Below are positions 18,761-27,629 of a DNA stretch of 64,000 nt, piece by piece; positions within the stretch are counted from its first letter, which is position 1, and the number at the start of each line of letters is the position of its first letter. The notes below the pieces were generated by a model. It saw nothing but the letters and a program-made list of their open reading frames with translations. It did no database searches and was not told where the DNA came from. Made by a program: the position numbers and the translations under genes. The DNA is taken from contig NC_007912.1 in NCBI RefSeq assembly GCF_000013665.1, forward strand, positions 4,959,684-5,023,683. Direction: 5' to 3'. The DNA is from Saccharophagus degradans 2-40. GTDB lineage: Bacteria > Pseudomonadota > Gammaproteobacteria > Pseudomonadales > Cellvibrionaceae.

Positions 18761-19528
18761 TTAGGTTCCTGCGCACACAACGCGTACGCCGTGGGATTCT
18801 ATGGTCGCCTTTGCTTCTGCGGTGAGTGCGGCATCGGTTACTAGTACATCTACCATTTCCCACGGCAACTCTAAATTGTGAATTTTGCGGCCAAACTTTT
18901 CCGATTCCGCCATAACCACTACTTCGCGTGCAACCTCTGCCATTACGCGGCTTAAGCTGTAAAGTTCGTTGAACGTGGTGGTTCCGCGATCTAAATCTAT
19001 GCCATCTGCGCCAATAAACAACTGGTCGAAGTCGTAAGCGCGCAGCACCTGCTCGGCTAGCTGGCCCTGAAAGGCTTCGGAATGGGGGTCCCATGTGCCG
19101 CCGGTCATCAACAGGGTAGGTTCGTTTTCTAGCTCGCGCAAAGCATTGGCAATGGATAGGGAATTTGTCATTACCACCAAGCCATTTTTATTGGAAAGCT
19201 CGGGTAGCAGGGCGGCAGTGGTGCGGCCACTGTCGATAATAATGCGGTTGTGGTCGCGGATAAGCGCAGCAGCGGCGTGGGCAAGGGCGAGTTTATTGGC
19301 AGATATTTTACTGGCTACAGGCTCTTGCAGAAGCTCCTGTGGCACAGACACTGCACCGCCGTAACGACGCAATAGCAGGCCGTTATCTTCTAGCGCGGCC
19401 AGGTCTTTGCGTATGGTCACCTCAGAGGTGGCCAGGGCGCTCGCTAACTCTTCTACGCTTACTTCGCCTTGGGCGGCGAGCGTATCTAGTATAAGGCGGC
19501 GTCTTTGCTGGGTATTTCGTTTGGTCAT
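18761..19528 (-). CDS. glmR: DeoR-family regulator next to glmS, GlmR-like
   Basis: 255 residues from ATG 19528 (MTKRNTQQRRRLILDTLAAQ); an upstream in-frame start at 19600 adds residues that do not resemble the family. N-terminal winged helix with VSVEELASALATSEVTIRKDLAALE, then a DeoRC sugar-phosphate sensor domain with IIDSGRTTAALLPEL, MTNSLSIANAL, LLMTGG and IGADGIDLDRG. In Pseudomonas the gene in this place is glmR and acts on the glm genes; GlcN6P or related sugar phosphate is the expected effector. The name rests on synteny. Confidence 0.88.
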   Translation of the reverse strand: MTKRNTQQRRRLILDTLAAQGEVSVEELASALATSEVTIRKDLAALEDNGLLLRRYGGAVSVPQELLQEPVASKISANKLALAHAAAALIRDHNRIIIDSGRTTAALLPELSNKNGLVVMTNSLSIANALRELENEPTLLMTGGTWDPHSEAFQGQLAEQVLRAYDFDQLFIGADGIDLDRGTTTFNELYSLSRVMAEVAREVVVMAESEKFGRKIHNLELPWEMVDVLVTDAALTAEAKATIESHGVRVVCAGT

Positions 19529-19854
19529 AAAACGAAAGCTATTGCTTATCCATAAGTTTCGAAACGAAAGGCATTTTAACGAATCGAAAGAGAAAGGCAA
19601 GGTTAATTGTGATTTAGGCGAAATTGGCAGCGTTGGGTGTGGGGTTGATCCATATAAAGACCTAAAGCCAAAGGGCTAAACCCTATGCGAAGTAGCTCTA
19701 TTTCCGCCCAGAAAAGAGGTGTTTAGTGGACCATAGGGAAATGGCGCTTATGCTGAGCCATTACTACAGCAGTACTCAGTGATACACGTTTTAGAGGGCA
19801 GAAGCAGATAAAACCGAGGGAGCACTTGTATCAATTGCCTATATGCATTCGCCA

Positions 19855-20342
19855 CTAAAAACGTAAGCCCGCCTCCAGCCTAATACTATGGTTGGAATCC
19901 CATTTGCTGTAGCTAGTGGCTGCATAAAGTTCAGTGCTAATGAAATGTTTAGCCCGTACAACGCCCTCGCTGTAATACGAACTTTCTCTTAGCTCCATGC
20001 CAACGCTGGTAGTATGGGTAAAATAAAAATCGGTCGCGAATGCCATGGCGTAGACCCCATCCTCGCCATCGTAGCCACTGGGGAACCTCTGATTAACCCC
20101 CCTCTAATGCATAGTACGAACGCGCATATAAATTAGTGGCTTTACTTAAAAACGCCGCTTCTGCCCACGGTTTATTTTCGGTGTTTACTTCATTTAAATA
20201 GAATTGAATACCTCAATTAAAAAGAGGGTCTGCTGCGTTGGCATCTGCTGCTCCAATCGTTATTTCGGTTTGATATGGAGTAGCAAATAATTTTGAACAG
20301 TAAAACCCCACGAGTAAGGTAACAATTAACACTCTAACCACT
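19855..20342 (-). pseudogene. Decayed paralogue of the neighbouring outer-membrane barrel gene
   Basis: The minus strand from 20342 reads a signal sequence and then YQTEITIGAADANAADPLFN, a TGA, then GIQFYLNEVNTENKPWAEAA, matching residues 22-65 of the intact gene at 20.5-21.2 kb (YRTEITAGATDSDATDTSLD, LGIRYHFQEVDTSGKPLAEA). After a G6 run the frame shifts and the C-terminal part resumes (SVGMELRESSYYSEGVVRAK, ending RLEAGLRF) matching the intact C-terminus. About 100 middle residues are missing. One nonsense codon, one frameshift and one deletion mark it as a dead tandem duplicate. Confidence 0.85.
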
Positions 20343-20446
20343 AAATAATTCCTATTGTGTTTACGTTGGGCCGCGATTATAGGTACATGGTTTGCGTCAG
20401 ACTAGTTTCAAGTAGTTAATTTATTGCAGGGCGGAGGACACAAAGC

Positions 20447-20473
20447 AAAAAAGGGAGCCGAAGCTCCCTTTTT
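20447..20473 (-). terminator. Intrinsic terminator
   Basis: AAAAAGGGAGC-CGAA-GCTCCCTTTTT, a perfect hairpin with a tetraloop, directly after the barrel gene on the minus strand. Confidence 0.92.
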
Positions 20474-20495
20474 ATAAACACTCAACAACTAACGA

Positions 20496-21200
20496 TTAGA
20501 AACGTAGACCTGCTTCTAGCGCAATAGTGTCGTTGTTGTCTGCTGCAGTGAAGCTAGCACCAGCGAAAAACTCGTTGCTGAAGAAATGGCGGCCACGTAC
20601 AGTCACATCTGTATCGTTACCGGTATAATCGGAAAAAGCTAAACCGAGGCTAGTATTGTTGCTTAGGTAGTAATCACCACCTAGAGACCACAAAACGTCC
20701 TCTTCACCGTCAATTACATTCGCTTCTAAATTAATTGCATGACCATTGCCCAACGTAGTCACGTACTTAGCATCTAAGTTAAGGTCGTAATCAACATCTT
20801 CTTCATAAGAAGTGGTAACCAATAAACCATCAATAGGTGTTACACCTAATGTTGCAGTCCAAGAAGTGTTGTCGTCAGTTTTAGTTACATCGAAACCACC
20901 GTAGAACATGGTGTTTGGTAAGTAAAACTCAACACCAGCTGTAGTTGCTGTATCGCCATCACCTGCAATATTGGCAGTTTTGGCGTAAACATTTGATGAT
21001 TTATTTAAAAATGCTGCTTCGGCTAAGGGCTTACCTGAAGTGTCTACTTCTTGAAAGTGGTAGCGAATACCTAAGTCCAAGCTTGTATCAGTTGCATCGC
21101 TGTCGGTAGCGCCAGCAGTAATTTCTGTTCTGTATGAGTCAGCAATAGCGGCATTAGAAACAACCAAAGCAACCGCTACGCCAAGAATTTTTTTAATCAT
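20496..21200 (-). CDS. Small outer-membrane beta-barrel protein, function unknown
   Basis: 234 residues. Signal peptide MIKKILGVAVALVVSNAAIA, then about eight to twelve amphipathic strands, Asp/Thr-rich turns (DDNTSWTATLG, GNDTDVTVRG) and a terminal strand IALEAGLRF ending in Phe, the signature recognised by the BAM machinery. Members of this type are annotated as putative porins or YfaZ-like proteins; the role is unknown. A dead paralogue lies just downstream. No operon partner is evident. Confidence 0.8.
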   Translation of the reverse strand: MIKKILGVAVALVVSNAAIADSYRTEITAGATDSDATDTSLDLGIRYHFQEVDTSGKPLAEAAFLNKSSNVYAKTANIAGDGDTATTAGVEFYLPNTMFYGGFDVTKTDDNTSWTATLGVTPIDGLLVTTSYEEDVDYDLNLDAKYVTTLGNGHAINLEANVIDGEEDVLWSLGGDYYLSNNTSLGLAFSDYTGNDTDVTVRGRHFFSNEFFAGASFTAADNNDTIALEAGLRF

Positions 21201-21382
21201 GTGTATTACTCCATTAAGATTATGTATAGAAGGAAAATTGGTTAGGCCGTTTGCCGTTAACTGTTTATTTTCCTGTGCACTTCAATTGTGCGGCGCGCAT
21301 TGTAGGCAGAGTTGAATAAAAATTCACTCTTTTTACCTAATAAATGTTGCGCCAGTTCTCGTTTAGTTGTGGTAAGTACTCC

Positions 21383-21712
21383 TTAGAACAACATAAAAAA
21401 GATGTTACGTTCAAATTGGGTGAGTTGAATGCAAATTAACTCGTTATTGTGTGCCGCTTTAATGGCCGAGTTAACGCGTTTAATACGTCTGTTATTCTCA
21501 AATCGCTGTGCTATACGCACCATGCGTTGTTTGCGCGTTTGTGTACTACCTTGTGCCTTAACTTTTTTAATCAAGTGCTTGTTGTATAAATTTGCGCCTT
21601 TAATCGGGTCGTCTGTTAGCGCGCCAGGCAAGGCAAAATATTTGCCCGATAAAACAAAACGACTGCCATAAGCAACGTAATCTTTTGGTGTAGCCAGTTG
21701 TAGTGCTGTCAT
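21383..21712 (-). CDS. Hypothetical basic protein
   Basis: 109 residues, not recognised. AGGAGAA lies seven bases before the ATG, which supports translation. The first half has a short conserved-looking block (YGSRFVLSGKYFALPGALTD) and the second half is Lys/Arg-rich (RKQRMVRIAQRFENNRRIKR), so nucleic-acid or membrane contact is possible but not shown. It stands alone between the barrel gene and a divergently transcribed nitroreductase. Confidence 0.55.
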   Translation of the reverse strand: MTALQLATPKDYVAYGSRFVLSGKYFALPGALTDDPIKGANLYNKHLIKKVKAQGSTQTRKQRMVRIAQRFENNRRIKRVNSAIKAAHNNELICIQLTQFERNIFFMLF

Positions 21713-21910
21713 CGCTGTTCTCCTTGTTTGGCTGTATGGGGCTATTTAAACCCCGCGAACCTGAACAGCGTATTAATGTTTAGCAAGCAACCCGTTTTAC
21801 CAGCAATTCGTGACATTTATTCCAAAGAGTTAAACTATTTAGCCTGTTTTTTAAACAACCGAATGCACAGATACTTCCTTCGCCAAATAACAACCCGCAA
21901 GGAAATACCT

Positions 21911-22516
21911 ATGAATGTTTTTACTGCGCTAGAAACCCGCCGCTCGATTCGCCAATACACATCGAATAACCCCATACCGCAAGCGCATTTCGATGCACTC
22001 ATTAACGCGGTACGTGTTTCGCCCACCTCTTTTAATATTCAACACTGGCGTATTGTAAGGGTGCTAGACAGCGCCTTGCGCCACCAACTGCAAGAAGCAG
22101 CATGGGGGCAAGAACAAATAACAGGTGCCCAAGAGCTACTTATTCTGTGCGGCGACATAGACGCTTGGCAGAAAAATCCTGAGCGCTATTGGCGAAATTT
22201 AGAAACCGATAAACAGAACTATATAGTGAATATGCTAAAAGATTTTTACAGCAGTAAGAGCCAGCTACAACGAGACGAAGCCATTCGCAGTTGCGCCATA
22301 GCAGCACAAAGTTTAATGCTGGCCGCCAAAGCGCTAGGTTACGACAGCAACCCGATGATTGGATTCGACGCCGACGACGTTGGCAAAATTATAAACCTGC
22401 CCAACCAACACGTTGTAACCATGATGATTACCCTAGGCAAGGCAAATGAAGCAGCAGGTGTTAGAGGAGGGGATATCCCTTTAAATGAATTGCTTGTAAT
22501 GAATACATTTAGCTAA
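21911..22516 (+). CDS. Nitroreductase family protein
   Basis: 201 residues from ATG 21911, with AAGGA eight bases upstream; a longer open frame from 21728 has no family match in its first 60 codons. FMN-dependent NAD(P)H oxidoreductase fold: ETRRSIRQYTSNNPIPQ is the N-terminal FMN phosphate-binding block, VSPTSFNIQHWRIV the second, and SCAIAAQSLMLAAKALGYDS with PMIGFDADDVGKIINLP the C-terminal part. Such enzymes reduce nitroaromatics, quinones or enals; the physiological substrate is unknown. Confidence 0.92.
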   Translation: MNVFTALETRRSIRQYTSNNPIPQAHFDALINAVRVSPTSFNIQHWRIVRVLDSALRHQLQEAAWGQEQITGAQELLILCGDIDAWQKNPERYWRNLETDKQNYIVNMLKDFYSSKSQLQRDEAIRSCAIAAQSLMLAAKALGYDSNPMIGFDADDVGKIINLPNQHVVTMMITLGKANEAAGVRGGDIPLNELLVMNTFS

Positions 22517-22691
22517 GCCGCTAACATACCTTATGCCTTTAGCCCTTCATGCTCTGCCAGCTAAACACAACCTTGTTTAGTGAGTAAAAATCTCTGCGCT
22601 GTTTTGTAATACACTGTATGGAATTAGCCTTTAAGTTCGCAAACATTATCAGGTGCACTCGGCGTACATTGGTTGCCAAGGAGGACAGCGC

Positions 22692-23555
22692 ATGAACAAA
22701 ACCCTAACACTAGCCATTTATCGCGACCGTATTTTAGCGGTAGTAGATTACATATGGCGCAATATTGAACGCGATGTAGAGCTAAACACCTTAGCCGACG
22801 TTGCGCACTTTTCGCCTTATCATTTTCATCGCATCTACCGTGAAATGATGCATGAAACGGTAAGTACTACTGTTAGACGCTTGCGATTGCACTATGCCGC
22901 CTGCCAACTGCTGCGCACCAATCACAGCGTAGAAACCATTGCCACTACTTTAGGGTATGGCAGCGGTGAGGCTTTTAGCCGCGCGTTTAGTCGCGCCTAC
23001 ACTGTTACCCCCTCGGCCTACCGCCAACAGCGCAGCCCTTTACCCGAAGCCAAGATGGCTTTACCCAGTAGGAGGTTTTACGCAATGAAACACACTGTAG
23101 ACATTGAAAAGTTTAATAAAGTTGAACTCGGCGGCTTAGCACACCAAGGCGACTACTTGGATATTGGCGCTGTTTTCGAGAAGGTATTTGTATCTGCTGG
23201 CAGCAAGCAATTTTTAAATGAGCATTCGCGCTCGTTTGGAATTTATTACGACGACCCAACCAGTAAAGATAAAAGCGCACTGCGCTCGCACGCTTGCGTA
23301 ACCCTTAACCCGCAACAGGTAAAAGAAGCCGGCTTAGACTATTTAACTTTAGAAGCGGGCAACCATGCAGTACTTACGTTTACGGGGCCCTATTCCGAAT
23401 TAGAACAAGCCTATGAATGGTTTTACGGTGAATGGTTACCGCAATCGGGGTATCAACTTGCCGACCGCCCACCATTCGAAGAATACTTAAACGACCCCAA
23501 AACTGTGCCGCCCAGTGAATTACTAACAAAAATATATTTACCCCTAGCAGAATAA
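22692..23555 (+). CDS. AraC-family regulator with GyrI-like effector domain
   Basis: 287 residues from ATG 22692, placed by AAGGAGG a few bases upstream. N-terminal double HTH (DVELNTLADVAHFSPYHFHR and SVETIATTLGYGSGEAFSRA) followed by a GyrI/Rob-like small-molecule-binding domain (about 120-287, from KHTVDIEKFNKVELGGLAHQ to FEEYLNDPKTVPPSELLTKI). This architecture, as in Rob and related proteins, senses drugs or other amphipathic compounds and activates target genes. The target is not evident; it converges with the DJ-1-like gene. Confidence 0.92.
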   Translation: MNKTLTLAIYRDRILAVVDYIWRNIERDVELNTLADVAHFSPYHFHRIYREMMHETVSTTVRRLRLHYAACQLLRTNHSVETIATTLGYGSGEAFSRAFSRAYTVTPSAYRQQRSPLPEAKMALPSRRFYAMKHTVDIEKFNKVELGGLAHQGDYLDIGAVFEKVFVSAGSKQFLNEHSRSFGIYYDDPTSKDKSALRSHACVTLNPQQVKEAGLDYLTLEAGNHAVLTFTGPYSELEQAYEWFYGEWLPQSGYQLADRPPFEEYLNDPKTVPPSELLTKIYLPLAE

Positions 23556-23568
23556 ATACTGTTTAGTT

Positions 23569-23593
23569 AAGCGGCACATATAGTGTGCCGCTT
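23569..23593. terminator. Bidirectional terminator
   Basis: AAGCGGCACA-TATAG-TGTGCCGCTT, a perfect 10-base-pair stem between convergent genes. Confidence 0.85.
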
Positions 23594-23609
23594 TAATTAT
23601 TTGCCAAGC

Positions 23610-24269
23610 TTAGAATGCTTTACTAGAAAAACGACTGTATTGTAAAACGTCGGCCACTTCTTTCGCTTTGCTTTCCGAGCTCAATAATTTAAGCAGTGTT
23701 AACGCGGCTTGGTAACTCACTAAACTGCCGTTAGAGGTAACGATGTTGCCGTCGACCACAACGTTAGTGTCTACCTGAACGTTTACTTTTGGGAATTGCT
23801 TCTGCAAGTCTTTTTCACCACCTGCCCACGTGGTTGCTTTTTTGCCATCTAACACACCCGCCTGCGCCAATAAAAAAGCGCCTGAGCAATTGCTTGCCAA
23901 ATACCCGCCTTTAGCCGCGGTTTTTTGTATAAGCGTCATCAGCGCTTGGCTGGCATTGGGGGCATCCATATCGTAGGCCGAGGTGGTAATTATTGCATCT
24001 AGCTCTGGGGTTGCCCCCACCCAGGTATCTACCCCCAACACCAAACCTTCTTCTGTTTTAATGGTTTTGGCGGGGGTTAAGCCAATGGTTATTACTTGGT
24101 AATCGGTAAACCACGATTTGCGGCTAGCAATGCCAAATACCTCTAGCGGCGCAGTCACATCCGACGTTAGCACCCCGTCGTACACCAAAATACCTATACG
24201 CTTATCGGCATGGGCGCTGCCTGCCCATGTAAGTAACACTAAACACAATGCTGCTAATGGCTTAAACAT
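23610..24269 (-). CDS. Exported DJ-1/PfpI-family protein
   Basis: 219 residues with a signal peptide (cleavage after SAHA, about residue 21). The DJ-1/PfpI fold is seen in RIGILVYDGVLTSDVTAPLE, a Glu in the nucleophile-elbow partner position, and ASNCSGAFLLAQAG containing the reactive Cys. Homologues include isonitrile hydratase and the ligand domains of AraC-type regulators. Periplasmic forms are less common. It is transcribed divergently from a LysR gene that probably controls it. No substrate can be proposed. Confidence 0.88.
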   Translation of the reverse strand: MFKPLAALCLVLLTWAGSAHADKRIGILVYDGVLTSDVTAPLEVFGIASRKSWFTDYQVITIGLTPAKTIKTEEGLVLGVDTWVGATPELDAIITTSAYDMDAPNASQALMTLIQKTAAKGGYLASNCSGAFLLAQAGVLDGKKATTWAGGEKDLQKQFPKVNVQVDTNVVVDGNIVTSNGSLVSYQAALTLLKLLSSESKAKEVADVLQYSRFSSKAF

Positions 24270-24400
24270 ATTGCTCTCCTTAATACACGTTTAAAAAATA
24301 GGCTAAACAGAGTATATAACGGAATCTATGGCCACATTCAGGCGATATGTTCTGTATATTAATGAATACTATTCACGAATAAATATGCGAATCTAGTTAA

Positions 24401-25336
24401 ATGGATAAACTAACCGCTCTTAAATTTTTTATAGCGACTGCCGATTGCGGTAGCTTTTCGGGTGCAGCCAAGCAATTTGGCAGCGACCCTTCCACCATAA
24501 GTAAAGCCGTAAGGCGTTTAGAAACCGAACTGGGCGTACTGCTTTTTCACCGCACCACACGTTCATTAGCGCTTACCGAAGCGGGCCACCAATATTTAGG
24601 TACGGCAAAATCAGTAACCGAAAGTTTAAATAACACTGAGTTTGAACTGGCCGACAAAAGCAACGAGCCGCGCGGTACTTTGCGCATAAACGCGCCTTTT
24701 ACCTATGGCCGCCGCTACTTAGTGCCAGCCATTCAAAGCTTTAGGGAGAAATACCCCCAAGTAAAATTCGACCTGCAATTTAACGATGCCTATATAGACA
24801 TAATTGAAAACCGGTTTGATATAGCCCTGCGCAGTGGCTCGCTTAAAGATAGCCGCCTAATTGCCCGCCAGTTAAGCCCAATGGACTTTGTTGTGTGCGC
24901 CTCGCCCGACGTGGCGGCTTCCCTGCCCGCCGACTTTAGCCCCATGCATTTTAATCAGGTACCTTGGGTGCGCTTTCGCTTTAAGCAAACGGGCAAACTT
25001 ATGCCCATATTATTCAAAGTGGACGGCATAATCGCCGAAATGGAATGCAACGCAGACTTAGTTGTAGACGATGGTGAATCCATGACTGAACTGTGCGTGC
25101 AAGGTGCAGGGCTGGCGCAACTACCCCACTTTGCCCTCAAAGCCGATTTAGACGCTGGCAGATTAGTGCCACTGTTCCCAAGCTGCACCTATAGCAGCTT
25201 TGGTATTCACATAATTTACCCCAAACGCGAATACCTGCCCCTAAAAACACGCTTGTTTATAGATCATATGCAACGTTTTGTGGAAGACCTAGGGGAGACA
25301 CCGCAGAGTACCTGGGCGAGAGAGCTTAGAAGATAG
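24401..25336 (+). CDS. LysR-family transcriptional regulator
   Basis: 311 residues. N-terminal winged helix (MDKLTALKFFIATADCGSFS, then DPSTISKAVRRLETELGVLLFHRTTRSL) and a periplasmic-binding-protein-like effector domain (about 90-300). It is of the CrgA/DsdC-like group with one conserved RFKQTG-type strand. Divergent from the DJ-1/PfpI gene with 130 bases between, the usual set-up for control of the neighbour. Confidence 0.93.
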   Translation: MDKLTALKFFIATADCGSFSGAAKQFGSDPSTISKAVRRLETELGVLLFHRTTRSLALTEAGHQYLGTAKSVTESLNNTEFELADKSNEPRGTLRINAPFTYGRRYLVPAIQSFREKYPQVKFDLQFNDAYIDIIENRFDIALRSGSLKDSRLIARQLSPMDFVVCASPDVAASLPADFSPMHFNQVPWVRFRFKQTGKLMPILFKVDGIIAEMECNADLVVDDGESMTELCVQGAGLAQLPHFALKADLDAGRLVPLFPSCTYSSFGIHIIYPKREYLPLKTRLFIDHMQRFVEDLGETPQSTWARELRR

Positions 25337-25352
25337 CTGAAGGCATAGCTTC

Positions 25353-25410
25353 CAGTTAACAGTGGACAGGTTACAGTAAGTTCTTACTGTTCACTGAGAG
25401 CTGTTAACTG
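25353..25410. terminator. Large bipartite hairpin between convergent genes
   Basis: Outer arms CAGTTAACAG and CTGTTAACTG pair perfectly and inner arms ACAGTAA and TTACTGT pair around GTTC. It probably stops transcription from both sides, though no long T run follows. Confidence 0.6.
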
Positions 25411-25441
25411 CGAGCTCCTAATTACTAGACACTTTTTTACA

Positions 25442-26446
25442 TTACTTGTTTGTTAATACAATGCGGTAATGGGCTTTACCTTCGCGCAATTTAGTGAGAG
25501 CTTCATTTATTTGATCGAAACGAAAATATTCAGTAACGGGCTGAATATTGTGGAGCGCAGCAAAATCTAACATTTGGCTTATGGTACCCGGGCTGCCAAC
25601 CGGCGAGCCTGAGATTTCGCGCTGGCTGCCGATAAGCTGAAATACATTAATATCCAGCGGCGCCAAGGTTGCGCCTACAAAATGTAAACGCCCTTTGGGC
25701 GCAAGGGTAGCTAAATATTCGTTCCAATCTAGCTTTACGTTAACAGTAGAAATAATAAAATCAAAACGCCCAGCAGCTGCTTCTAGTTGTGCAGCATCGC
25801 TGCTGTTTAGCACATGGTGCGCGCCTAACTTTAGCGCTTCTTCTTTTTTGCTTTCACTGGAGGTAAACGCCGTTACCTCGCAGCCCCACGCATTTAAAAA
25901 TTGCAGTGCAATATGCCCTAAACCACCAATACCTATTACGCCCACTTTCGATGTAGGTTTAATACCAAACTGCACTAACGGGTTAAATACGGTAATGCCA
26001 CCGCAAAACAATGGCCCAGCGGAGTCTGGGTTTACCCCCTCTGGCAAGGCCACAACCGCATTTGCATCTGCGCGTACCTTATCGGCAAAACCACCATGGT
26101 GGCCAGCAATAGTAGGCTGGGCAGAATTGCATAGGTTTTGATCCCCCGATTGACACGAAGCGCAGGTATTACAGTAACCCGAATGCCAACCAAGGCCCAC
26201 GCGTTGGCCCACTGCCACGTTATTTACGCTGCTACCCACCGCCTCCACTATGCCTATCACTTCGTGGCCACCCACAAAGGGGTACTGGGTAAAACCCCAT
26301 TCGTTATCGAGCATACTTAAGTCGCTGTGACATATGCCGCACGACTCTACCTTAAGTTCTACCTCGTTATTCGCCAACGGGCCTGGTTCGTATTCAAAAG
26401 GCACAAGGGCTGCACCCGGCTCCATGGCGGCATAAGCTTTAATCAT
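25442..26446 (-). CDS. Zinc-dependent alcohol dehydrogenase
   Basis: 334 residues, medium-chain dehydrogenase family. Catalytic zinc ligands in [11 protein letters not shown] and [13 protein letters not shown]; structural zinc Cys4 loop [15 protein letters not shown]; Rossmann motif [11 protein letters not shown]. Most like the cinnamyl-alcohol/YahK-type NADP-linked aldehyde reductases by the [15 protein letters not shown] block. Cytosolic. Oriented divergently from a LysR gene starting 120 bases away, which likely regulates it. Confidence 0.94.
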   Translation of the reverse strand: MIKAYAAMEPGAALVPFEYEPGPLANNEVELKVESCGICHSDLSMLDNEWGFTQYPFVGGHEVIGIVEAVGSSVNNVAVGQRVGLGWHSGYCNTCASCQSGDQNLCNSAQPTIAGHHGGFADKVRADANAVVALPEGVNPDSAGPLFCGGITVFNPLVQFGIKPTSKVGVIGIGGLGHIALQFLNAWGCEVTAFTSSESKKEEALKLGAHHVLNSSDAAQLEAAAGRFDFIISTVNVKLDWNEYLATLAPKGRLHFVGATLAPLDINVFQLIGSQREISGSPVGSPGTISQMLDFAALHNIQPVTEYFRFDQINEALTKLREGKAHYRIVLTNK

Positions 26447-26566
26447 GATTCACTCCAAAAAGTAGATAGGTAAGTGGCAACGGGCTAACGCGTTGTTTAT
26501 TAATGCTTGTTAAATTATCAAGAAAGCGCAAAACTAAAACAATAAGCACATTTGAAACCGATTGTT

Positions 26567-27481
26567 ATGCAAAAAGAAACAATAGACCTGAAGTTACTCC
26601 ACTATTTTGTCACCATTGCCGAATCACTCAGCTTTACCGCTGCGAGTGAATCCCTAAATATTGCTAAATCTGCGCTTAGCAAAGGCATTAGCAAGCTGGA
26701 GGATGAACTCGGCACAAAGGTGTTTGAACGCTCTTCAAGGGTAGTACGGTTAACCGAGGCGGGTCAGATTTTGTACCACCGCGCTGAGGTGTTACTTGAA
26801 GACGCAGACCACCTAGTAAGCGATATTAAAACACTGCAAAACAGTGTATCCGGCCATTTAAAAATTGCCGCACCGCCCACGTTGGGCCGCATGCTGGCGG
26901 CAGAAATTATTCCGCCTTTTTTAAAACAATGGCCCGACGTGTCTATATCGTTAAAGCTCTCTTACGATTACGAAGACCTGTTTAAAGAAGGGTTGGATTT
27001 AGCCTTTCGCATGGGCGTTAATCGCGACCAAAACTTAATTGAGCGCCCGTTAGGCCGAGCAAACCGTGTAGTGGTAGCAGCGCCCGATTACCTCGCACAA
27101 CACGCCCCCATCCGCACACCCCACGATTTACTACCACACAAAAGCTTGCAGTTTAGTAACCACATACCGCAGGAGTGGACACTACAAAACCGGGCTAAGG
27201 TTGAGCATGTAACGCTTAGCGTGGCACTGCAATGCTCAGATTTAGCCGCCTTACGCAACGCCGCCCGCGCAGGCCTAGGTGTAGCCCAATTGCCCTGGAT
27301 GCTAGTAAGAGACGATATTAACAACGGCCACCTAACACACGTACTGCCACAATGGCTAAGCACGGGTTTACCCATAGCGCTGGTGTATAAAGAAGGGCAC
27401 AGAAAAGCCGCAAAGCTAGCGGAATTTTTGAAGTTTGTGGAAGCTTATAAACAATTATTTGAGCTTAGATTTGGCGAATAG
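26567..27481 (+). CDS. LysR-family transcriptional regulator
   Basis: 304 residues from ATG 26567; a TTG five codons upstream is also possible but has no better ribosome site. HTH block SLSFTAASESLNIAKSALSK and ISKLEDELGTKVFERSSRVV are canonical. The effector domain follows. Divergent from the alcohol dehydrogenase gene, so regulation of that gene is likely. Confidence 0.93.
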   Translation: MQKETIDLKLLHYFVTIAESLSFTAASESLNIAKSALSKGISKLEDELGTKVFERSSRVVRLTEAGQILYHRAEVLLEDADHLVSDIKTLQNSVSGHLKIAAPPTLGRMLAAEIIPPFLKQWPDVSISLKLSYDYEDLFKEGLDLAFRMGVNRDQNLIERPLGRANRVVVAAPDYLAQHAPIRTPHDLLPHKSLQFSNHIPQEWTLQNRAKVEHVTLSVALQCSDLAALRNAARAGLGVAQLPWMLVRDDINNGHLTHVLPQWLSTGLPIALVYKEGHRKAAKLAEFLKFVEAYKQLFELRFGE

Positions 27482-27561
27482 GTTTTTGTAATTACTAAGT
27501 GGTAACTGCTATATTCTGGTGGTGAATTAGTTGCTTTGTGGCAGCGAATCAAGAGGGGAAT

Positions 27562-27597
27562 TGCAATAAGGCTAGGTTTATTTCTAGCCTTATTGCA
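27562..27597. terminator. Bidirectional intrinsic terminator
   Basis: TGCAATAAGGCTAG pairs perfectly with CTAGCCTTATTGCA around an eight-base loop, between the convergent LysR and lipoprotein genes. Confidence 0.85.
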
Positions 27598-27629
27598 TTG
27601 TGTTTGTAACCGTTGGACGTTATTTTTGG

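Noticed and set aside
21728-21910. N-terminal extension of the nitroreductase
   Set aside because: No similarity to the family and no ribosome site; ATG 21911 has AAGGA at the right distance.
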